Shown piece by piece: positions 34,617 through 42,900 of a stretch of DNA of 49,473 nucleotides. Numbering within the stretch: position 1 is the first letter of the stretch; every line of letters begins with the position of its first letter. The notes under the pieces were generated by a model. It was not told the DNA's origin, made no database searches, and saw only the letters and a list, made by a program, of their open reading frames with translations. The stretch spans positions 1 to 49,473 of the forward strand of contig NZ_BBJB01000096.1 of the NCBI RefSeq assembly GCF_016584665.1. Reading direction: 5' to 3'. Both the position numbers and the translations under genes were made by a program. This DNA comes from Pseudanabaena sp. lw0831. GTDB taxonomy: Bacteria > Cyanobacteriota > Cyanobacteriia > Pseudanabaenales > Pseudanabaenaceae.

Positions 34617-37600
34617 TCATAGAGGAATTTGCATAATAAATTTAGTCCCTACCCCCACTTGACTCTCACAAGTAATACTACCTTGTAATTTTTGAGTAAC
34701 GAGATTGTAGACAATATGCAGTCCTAAACCACTCCCTCCCTGCCCGCGTTTGGTTGTATAAAATGGGTCGAAGATCTTACCGATATTATCGGGTGGAATA
34801 CCTTTGCCATCATCGCTATATTCAAAACTAAGATAATCGGGCTGTTGAGATATGCTAAAGCAAATCGTACCATTATCCCCAGAATCGTAGGCATGGACTA
34901 AGGAATTCATAACTAAGTTGGTGGCGATCTGCGAAATCAAACCAGGAAAGCTATCAAGGATAATATTATCGGCGCAATCAATTTGGACATTAATTTTTGT
35001 GCGTTTGAGTTTGGGCTGGAGATTGAGCAAAACTTCTTCAAGGTAAGCTTTTAGCTCGAACGATCGCCTTTCCTCACTAGACTGATCGACAGCTACTTGT
35101 TTAAAGCTCTGAATCAGTTCAGCAGCACGATTTAAGTTTGAAAGCACAAGCCTACTGCTCTGTTGGAGGATATCCATGAATTTATCGAGCTCGGAACGTT
35201 TCAATGTTCCATTTTGAAGAGCCTCTGTAAGCTCTTGAATTTTATCGGTGATTAAAGATGCCGCAGTCACACTTATTCCAATTGGGGTATTGATTTCATG
35301 GGCGATACCAGCGACCAATCCGCCTAAAGCCGCCATTTTTTCAGATTTAACTAACTCAGTTTGAGCCGATTGGAGATTAGAGAGAGCTTGTGATAATTCT
35401 TGGGTGCGATCGCCAACGAGTTGTTCTAAATTTTCGTTAAACCGCTTGAGATTGCTGTATAAACGCGCATTGTTGATTGCGATCGCCGCTTGGCTGGATA
35501 GCAAGGCAAGGACTTCGAGGCGATCGGTTGTAAAGGCATCGGTGACGAGGTCATTTTCTAGATAGAGAATACCCGCAAGCTCGCCTTGATTGATTAATGG
35601 CATACACAATAACGATTTTGGTTGATGCGCTCTAACGTAGGCATCGCCAGTAAACTTTCCTTCTTGAGTAGCATTACCAAGCACGACACTCTCTAAAGTA
35701 CGCGCAACAAAATTGACGATCGAGGCAGGAATGGCATTTCCCATCGAACGTGATCCCAGTACTTCTATCTCGTCGCTTCCAGCATTTCCTGAAGCCTCAA
35801 TCTTGAGTCCATTTTCGCTTTCTAGAATTAAATAACCAACCTCTGCACCTGCATTTTCAATTAAAATCTTCATTAGTTTGGCTAGCAGCTTGTTTAAATC
35901 GATCTCATCGGAAAGTATTTGGAAGGTCTTAATTACTGATGCTAAATCGATTCCCACTGATCGATCCGTCGTCATCATGGTTGTACTAGGATTAGAGTAT
36001 CGGCTATGCAGGATCTGCGTGTCCATACGAGAGGAAAACTTGCGGTTGGAAAATTGTAAATAAGTCTCTTGCAAGTGTTGTACTTTGGCGATCGCTCCCC
36101 AACTCTGATAACAAGAGACCGCATCGACAAAATAAGTTTGGGCAATTTTGCCTCTATTGTGGTGGATATGAAACTTCCCAGCCAGTTCGTTGGCTAGAGC
36201 TTCTTCTTGAATATATTCATTTTCTCTTGCCCCTTTGATGGCGCGATCGTAGTATGCCATTGCTTCTATTTGCTGTCCCAGTATGGCGTACCTTTCTGCT
36301 TCCACCAAATCGTATTTATGTTGAAAATTCATTGGACAATGTTTTGCCCAGCGTCGTATTTTTTTCTGATTTTTCGCAACTTTCTTGAGATAAGTATGGC
36401 GGGAAGATCTCGGTAAACTTTTGCACAAGCCCAAACAAGCAAGGGATTGATAGAAGTTATGGATGGCAAATCCATACGCACTGACAATCGAGCGCGAGAA
36501 AGGTGTGGCTTGCTCAAAGGCGGCAAGTGCCGTCTTGTAGTCATAGAAAAAATAATGCGATACGCCCTTAGCTGTGCAGGCATAGTAACTGGGAATTCCA
36601 TTTTTTTCTGCCAAAAAAGTGGGCAGCATCTCGAATTCGTTTAGAGCCGTACCGACAAGAAATGGTATATTCTCTCCTAAACCTGCAAAATTAAGGGCTA
36701 GCTGATGCCAAGCTCGGTGTTGATCGACGATCTGCGGTTGTTTGATTTTATTTAACAGTAAGCCATCACAATTTTGAAAATCTTGAATAACCAAGGCTAA
36801 AGGATCGCCGACAAAAAAACGATGGATACAGTAAGCCGATGCACCAAAGCTGATCGCTTCATATTCGCCAAATTCAATGCCGATTTGGATAGCTTGGCGT
36901 AAATTTGGTAGAGAGTCTCTGAGATGTTCTTTCCAATGCCTCAGACATGCTTCAAATGCTGATATAGACAAAGAAGAACCAGAGCGAACATGCTGCTGTT
37001 CGATTAATTGCAAACTAACTAACCCAATCCGATAGCTTCCTTCGATGTCTTGAAAAGCGACCCAGCGAATTAATCCATAGGCTGCACCGATAATTAGTGA
37101 ATCTGGCGAGACTCCGTATTGCAGGATCAAATTCACAATGCGGAGAATCACAACACCTACAAGTAAAGGATTTAAATTGATCGCGGAGGTGGCGATTGTA
37201 GACATAATATAGACAGCCGCGATTTTGTAGGGATCGGTCATCGCTGGTAAACTTGTCCAGTCCTTAATCCCCAGTAAGCGAGTGCGTAGCTCTGTACGCA
37301 GGAGTTCCACACCGACCTGCAACTCATTTGGAAAAGGTGGAATCGTTTCACCTAAACGAATTAGAATGGAATTTACAGTTGTGGGAACTTCATGAAATCG
37401 CCTCTGGGCGGTAAAGGCACTAATTTTGACTTTGTAGGACTTAATCGTATCGAGAATATGATTAGCATGGTGTACGATGCGATCGACTAAGCGATGACAC
37501 TCATCAAAGTCTGTGTTCAAATAGGCTGATTCAGCTGCAGCCTCATATAGCCTCAGTGCCAGTGGGTAGTGCATTTCCCATGCAGAGTCTGGCAACAGCC

Positions 37601-39956
37601 CAATACCGATCGCTAGGTACTTCTGGGCATCGGCATAAGCGTTAGAAGCCTTGGCTTTTTTACCTGCGATCAGATTTAGTTCTGCTAATTCGAGCCGTTC
37701 TTGGGGATCGGTAATCAATCCCATTCCCGTATTTAGGTGGTTCGCAATCCGAAATACTTCCTCTTCGATCGCTAAACTTTCTCCATCTGATTGCTGCCTG
37801 CGAATTTTCTTTAGCAACTGGCGACCGATTTTGAGATGGGTAATTTGCTTTTCGGATTCGGTAATCAGCACGTAAGCTGCTTGCTGGACGCGATCGTGGA
37901 GAAACTTGTAGTCAATTAAAAAATCTTCCGAAAAATCATTGTCGGTATCAACGATCGCAAATTTATAATTATTCGTTAGCGGCAAAATCAACCCTTCGGT
38001 TAAGACTGGCAATAGATCTTGCAGCACCATTCGATGCGGACGATCGGCTGCGATCGCAAGGGTTTGAGAATCAAAATGGTTGCCAATACAGGCAGCGATT
38101 TGGATGATTTTTTGAGCGTCGGGTGTCAGCTTTTGAATTTTGCCCGACATCAACTCCACTACATTATCAGTAAAATCTGCGGACTGGATTTGGCTTAAAT
38201 CCCATCGCCAATTACGATTTTCTAAATCAAAATCAATCAAGCCATCTGCATATAGTGATTTCAGAAATTCGTTAATAAAAAATGGATTGCCAGCAGTTTT
38301 TTGGAAGACGAGTTCGGCAAGTGGTTCGATCGTTTCGCGATCGCTTTTCAAGGTGTCTGCCACTAGGTCATAGACATCCGATTGCTCCAGAGGTGATAGG
38401 ACGATATTATTGATGGCGGTTCCCGTTGCCGCAATCTCATTCAGAGTTAAACTTAGGGGATGAATCATATCCACTTCATTATTGCGATTGGCTCCGATAA
38501 AGTAGAGAAACTGACTATCTGCGGCCGTAACGAGTAATTGCAGCAGTTTTAAAGAAGCGGCATCGGCCCACTGGAGATCATCTAAAAAGATCACGAGCGG
38601 ATGTTCTGGTTTCGTAAACACGCGCACGAAATTCTGAAAAACTAAATTGAAACGATTCTGGGCTTCGGTGGGTGGGAGTTCTAATGCTGTCGCTTGCTTG
38701 CCAGTAATCTTTTCCACTTCGGGGATCACATCAATGATAATTTGGGCATTACTTCCCAAAGCCTCTAGCAAGCGATCGCGCCATGTTTGCAGTTCGCTTT
38801 CTGTTTCGGTCAGTAACTGCGTCATCAGTTCCCGAAAAGCATTCACAAACGCACTATAGGGAATATTGCGTTGAAATTGGTCGAACTTACCCGAAATAAA
38901 GTAACCACGGTTTTCGGTAATCGGCTTGTAAATTTCATGCACAAGTACTGATTTACCGATACCAGAGAATCCCGTAACCATCATGACTTCGGCTTTGCCA
39001 AGGTTCAGACATTCAAATACGGCAAGTAATAGCCAAATTTCAAGTTCTCGACCATAGAGCTTCTGGGAAACTTGAAATTTATCGGAAATATCTTGTTCGC
39101 CTAGCAAAAAATCGGTGATTTCACCTTTATTCTCTAAGAGCTGTCTGCAAATTGTTAAATCTGCTTTTAACCCCAGCGCAGTTTGATAACGATCTTCGGC
39201 TGTTTTTGCCAATAGCTTCATGACAATATCCGAGACGGCTTGGGGAATCTCAGGATTAAGAGTGCATGGAGCGATCGGGATCTTGGCAATATGACAATGA
39301 ACTAATTCAAGCGGATCGTTAGATTCAAAAGGGAGGCGATCGCAGATAAGTTCATATAAGGTCACACCCAAAGAATATAAATCGCTGCGGTTGTCGAGAG
39401 TGCGGTTCATCCGACCTGTCTGTTCGGGCGACATATAGGCAAGCGTCCCTTCCAGTTTATTCGGATTGCGGATGGTCGGATTTTCCCGCGACAAAATGTT
39501 GGAGATGCCAAAATCGATGATTTTGACTTGAAATGTGCGGGGATTAAAAACGATGTTTGAGGGATTAATGTCTTTATGAATCACATTCAATCCATGCATT
39601 TCGCTGAGGATGCCAGCAACTTGGGCGGCGATCGCTAAAATTTCTGTCAGATTAAAGGTGCGTGAGGACTTCAAGATGCGGAGCGATTCACCACCAAAAT
39701 CTTCAAAGGTGATACATCGAAATCGTTGATATTTGGTAAAGTCATAGGCTTTAACCACGCCCTCAATCTGCTGGAGCCTACTACAGATCTCGTATTCTAA
39801 TTTGTACCTTGCGATCGCCTCTGGAGTTGGGTATTCCAATTTGAGGATTTTCAGAATAACTGGTTGGAAATCGCGCTCACGATATCCTCGATAAACGATC
39901 GATAGAGCGCTTTCATAAACTAAAGAGGTGAGCTTATAGCCAGAAATCTCAAACAT
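34617..39956 (-). CDS. Giant Ser/Thr kinase - AAA - TPR - GAF - histidine kinase, kinase-competent copy
   Basis: About 1779 residues from the ATG at 39956 (MFEISGYKLT). Order: Hanks-type kinase (about 1-265) with ATP Lys in VILKILK, catalytic HKDINPSN (Asp129) and DFG (148-150); AAA/NACHT-like ATPase (about 310-620; Walker A GFSGIGKS, Walker B FLDDLQWAD); a long TPR-like helical region (about 640-1290); GAF (about 1340-1490); coiled coil; and histidine kinase with AGIAHEINTPIG and GGSGLGLHIV. This architecture is known in cyanobacteria and myxobacteria. The start overlaps the upstream paralogue's stop by eight bases (ATGTTTGA) with GGAG before it, so it is translationally coupled. Confidence 0.93.
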   Translation of the reverse strand: MFEISGYKLTSLVYESALSIVYRGYRERDFQPVILKILKLEYPTPEAIARYKLEYEICSRLQQIEGVVKAYDFTKYQRFRCITFEDFGGESLRILKSSRTFNLTEILAIAAQVAGILSEMHGLNVIHKDINPSNIVFNPRTFQVKIIDFGISNILSRENPTIRNPNKLEGTLAYMSPEQTGRMNRTLDNRSDLYSLGVTLYELICDRLPFESNDPLELVHCHIAKIPIAPCTLNPEIPQAVSDIVMKLLAKTAEDRYQTALGLKADLTICRQLLENKGEITDFLLGEQDISDKFQVSQKLYGRELEIWLLLAVFECLNLGKAEVMMVTGFSGIGKSVLVHEIYKPITENRGYFISGKFDQFQRNIPYSAFVNAFRELMTQLLTETESELQTWRDRLLEALGSNAQIIIDVIPEVEKITGKQATALELPPTEAQNRFNLVFQNFVRVFTKPEHPLVIFLDDLQWADAASLKLLQLLVTAADSQFLYFIGANRNNEVDMIHPLSLTLNEIAATGTAINNIVLSPLEQSDVYDLVADTLKSDRETIEPLAELVFQKTAGNPFFINEFLKSLYADGLIDFDLENRNWRWDLSQIQSADFTDNVVELMSGKIQKLTPDAQKIIQIAACIGNHFDSQTLAIAADRPHRMVLQDLLPVLTEGLILPLTNNYKFAIVDTDNDFSEDFLIDYKFLHDRVQQAAYVLITESEKQITHLKIGRQLLKKIRRQQSDGESLAIEEEVFRIANHLNTGMGLITDPQERLELAELNLIAGKKAKASNAYADAQKYLAIGIGLLPDSAWEMHYPLALRLYEAAAESAYLNTDFDECHRLVDRIVHHANHILDTIKSYKVKISAFTAQRRFHEVPTTVNSILIRLGETIPPFPNELQVGVELLRTELRTRLLGIKDWTSLPAMTDPYKIAAVYIMSTIATSAINLNPLLVGVVILRIVNLILQYGVSPDSLIIGAAYGLIRWVAFQDIEGSYRIGLVSLQLIEQQHVRSGSSLSISAFEACLRHWKEHLRDSLPNLRQAIQIGIEFGEYEAISFGASAYCIHRFFVGDPLALVIQDFQNCDGLLLNKIKQPQIVDQHRAWHQLALNFAGLGENIPFLVGTALNEFEMLPTFLAEKNGIPSYYACTAKGVSHYFFYDYKTALAAFEQATPFSRSIVSAYGFAIHNFYQSLACLGLCKSLPRSSRHTYLKKVAKNQKKIRRWAKHCPMNFQHKYDLVEAERYAILGQQIEAMAYYDRAIKGARENEYIQEEALANELAGKFHIHHNRGKIAQTYFVDAVSCYQSWGAIAKVQHLQETYLQFSNRKFSSRMDTQILHSRYSNPSTTMMTTDRSVGIDLASVIKTFQILSDEIDLNKLLAKLMKILIENAGAEVGYLILESENGLKIEASGNAGSDEIEVLGSRSMGNAIPASIVNFVARTLESVVLGNATQEGKFTGDAYVRAHQPKSLLCMPLINQGELAGILYLENDLVTDAFTTDRLEVLALLSSQAAIAINNARLYSNLKRFNENLEQLVGDRTQELSQALSNLQSAQTELVKSEKMAALGGLVAGIAHEINTPIGISVTAASLITDKIQELTEALQNGTLKRSELDKFMDILQQSSRLVLSNLNRAAELIQSFKQVAVDQSSEERRSFELKAYLEEVLLNLQPKLKRTKINVQIDCADNIILDSFPGLISQIATNLVMNSLVHAYDSGDNGTICFSISQQPDYLSFEYSDDGKGIPPDNIGKIFDPFYTTKRGQGGSGLGLHIVYNLVTQKLQGSITCESQVGVGTKFIMQIPL
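38502..38777. repeat. 276-bp tract identical to 43909-44184
   Basis: Base-by-base comparison shows no difference across 276 bp, starting at gtagagaaactgact and ending at tagcaagcgatc. The 41 bases before it hold six differences and the 51 after it seven. It encodes the Walker B part of the AAA domain. Confidence 0.9.
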
Positions 39957-42900
39957 GAATATTTCTCTCCTCTCTTTGTCTTCGATCGCTATCGGCAAAC
40001 TTATGGCTGGGAGAATCGCTGAATGGTTGAACTGTGAGGGGAATTTCCATCATAAATTTAGTCCCTACCCCGACTTGACTCTCGCAGGTAATACTACCCT
40101 GTAATTTTTGGGTAACGAGATTGTAGACAATATGCAGACCCAAACCACTTCCACCTTGTCCGCGCTTAGTTGTATAAAATGGGTCAAAGATCTTGCCGAT
40201 ATTCTCTGGGGCAATGCCCTTACCATCATCGCTATATTCAAAATTCAGCCGTTGATTTTGCTGAGATATGGCAAAGAAGATCGTGCCGTTGTCATCGGCA
40301 TCATAAGCATGACTTAAGGAATTCATGACTAAGTTAGTGGCGATCTGCGAAATCAAACCAGGAAAGCTATCAAGAACAATATTATCGGCGCATTGAATTT
40401 CAACGTTAATTTTTGTGCGTTTGAGTTTTGGCTGAAGATTGAGTAAAACTTCTTCGAGGTAGGTTTTGAGATTAAACGATCGCCTTTCCTCACTAGATTG
40501 ATCGACGGCTACCTGCTTAAAGCTCTGGATCAGTTCCGCAGCCCGATTTAGGTTTGACAGAACGATTTTGCTACTTTGTTGGAGGGTATCCATAAACTTA
40601 TCGAGATCTGATCGTTTTAGCGTTCCCTTTTGAAGAGACTCTGAAAGCTCTTGGATTTTATCGGTGATTAAAGATGCAGCAGTCACACCTATTCCAATTG
40701 GAGTATTGATTTCATGGGCGATACCAGCGACCAATCCTCCTAAAGCCGCCATCTTTTCGGATTTAACTAACTCAGTTTGAGCCGATTGAAGATTAGAGAG
40801 GGCTTGTGATAATTCTTGGGTGCGATCGCCGATTAGTTGTTCTAAATTTTCGTTAAACCGCTTGAGGTTGCTGTATAAACGCGCATTGTTGATGGCGATC
40901 GCCGCTTGACTGGATAGCAACGCAAGGACTTCGAGTCGGTCAATGGTGAAGGCTTCGGTGACGAGGTCATTTTCGAGATAGAGAATGCCTGCAAGTTCGC
41001 CTTGATTGATTAATGGCATACATAATAACGATTTTGGTTGGTGCAATTGGATATAGGCATCGTTGGTAAACTTCCCTTCCTGTGTAGCATTACCTAGCAC
41101 GACACCCTCTAAAGTACGGGCAACAAAGTTAATAATTGAGACTGGGAGATTCTTTTCCATCGCACGCGATCCCAGTACTTCTATCTCGTCGCTTCCAGCA
41201 TTTCCTGAAGCCTCAATCTTTAGTTCATTTTCGCTTTCTAGGATTAAATAACCAACTTCTGCACCCGCATTTTCGATCAAAAGCTTCATTAATTTGGCTA
41301 GTAGCTTTTTCAAGTCGATTTCATCAGAAAGTATTTGGAAGGTTTTAATTACGGATGCTAAATCAAGCCCTGTCGGTCCACTTCTATACGTGGATGATCG
41401 GCTCAGATCGGAGGAGATAGTAAGCGTATCTTTACGAGGATCGAACTTGCGGCTGGAAAATTGTAAATAAGTCTCTTGTAAGTGCTGTACTTTGGCACTT
41501 GCTCCCCAACTTTGATAGCAAGAGCAAGCATCGGCAAAATAAGCTTGAGCGACCTTATCTCTGTGCTTTTGGAGATAAAACTTCCCAGCTAGTTCGTTGG
41601 CTAGAGCCTCTTCTTGAATATATTCATTTTCTCTTGCTCCTTTGATCGCGCGATCGTAATATTCCATCGCCAGTGATTGCTGTCCCAGTAAAGCATATCT
41701 TTCTGCTTCCACCAAATCGTATTTATGTTGAAAATTCATTGGACAATGTTTTGCCCAACGCTGCATTTTTTTCTGGTTTTTAGCAACTTTCTTGAGATAA
41801 GTGTGACGGGAAGTTCTAAGCAAACTTTTACATAGCCCCAAACAAGCAAGGGATTGATAAAAGTTATGCTGGGAACATCCGAATGCACTAACAATAGATC
41901 GCGAAAAAGGTGTAGCTTGTTCAAAGGTCGAGATCGCTGCCTTGTAGTCATAAAAAAAATAGTGCGATATTCCCTTAGCCGTATAAGTATAGTAAATCGG
42001 AATTCCATTCTTTTCCGCCAAAAAAATGGGAAGCATCTCGAACTCGTTTAGAGCCGTACCGACAAGGAATGGCATATTCTCTCCCAATCCTGTTAAATTC
42101 AGGGCTAGCTGATGCCAAGCTCGGTTTTGATCGATGACCTGCGGTTGTTTAATTTTATTCAGGAGGAAAGCTTCGTAGTTTTGGAAATCTTGAATCACTG
42201 ATGCTAAAGGATCGCCGACAAAAAAACGATGGATACAGTAAGCCGATGCACCAAAGCTGATCGCTTCATATTCGCCAAATTCAATGCCGATTTGGATAGC
42301 TTGGCGTAAATTTGGGAGAGAGTCTCTGAGATGTTCTTTCCAGTGCCTTAGACATGACTCAAATGCTGATATAGAATAAGAAGCTATCGATCGAATATTA
42401 TGTTGCTCAATCAATTGCAGACTAACTAGCCCTATCTTATAGCTGCCTTCGATATCTTGAAAAGCTACCCATCGGATTAATCCATAGGCTGCGCCGATAA
42501 TTAGTGAATCTGGAGTGACTCCGTATTGCAGGGTCAATTTTACGATGCGGAGAATCACAATACCTACAAGTAAAGGATTTAAATTGATCGCAGAGTTCGC
42601 GATCGAGACCATAATATGAATCGCCGCAATTTTGTAGGGATCGGTCATAATTGGTAAGGTATCCCAGCCCTTAAGCCCAAGCAAGCGCGTGCGAAGCTCA
42701 GTACCTATGAGTTCCCAACCAACCTGTAACTCGTTTGGAAAAGGTGGAATCGTCTCACCTAAATGAATCAGGATGGAATTTACGGTTGTGGGAACTTCGT
42801 GAAATTTCCTCTGGGCTGTATAGGCATTAATCTTGACCTTGTAGGACTTAATCGTATCAAGGATATGCTTGGCATGGTGCACGATGCGATCGACTAAGCG

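Noticed and set aside
34462-34620. N-terminal extension of the REC-histidine kinase
   Set aside because: The extension reads through a perfect hairpin and overlaps the upstream stop. The ATG at 34461 gives the same acidic leader type as the paralogous diguanylate cyclase.
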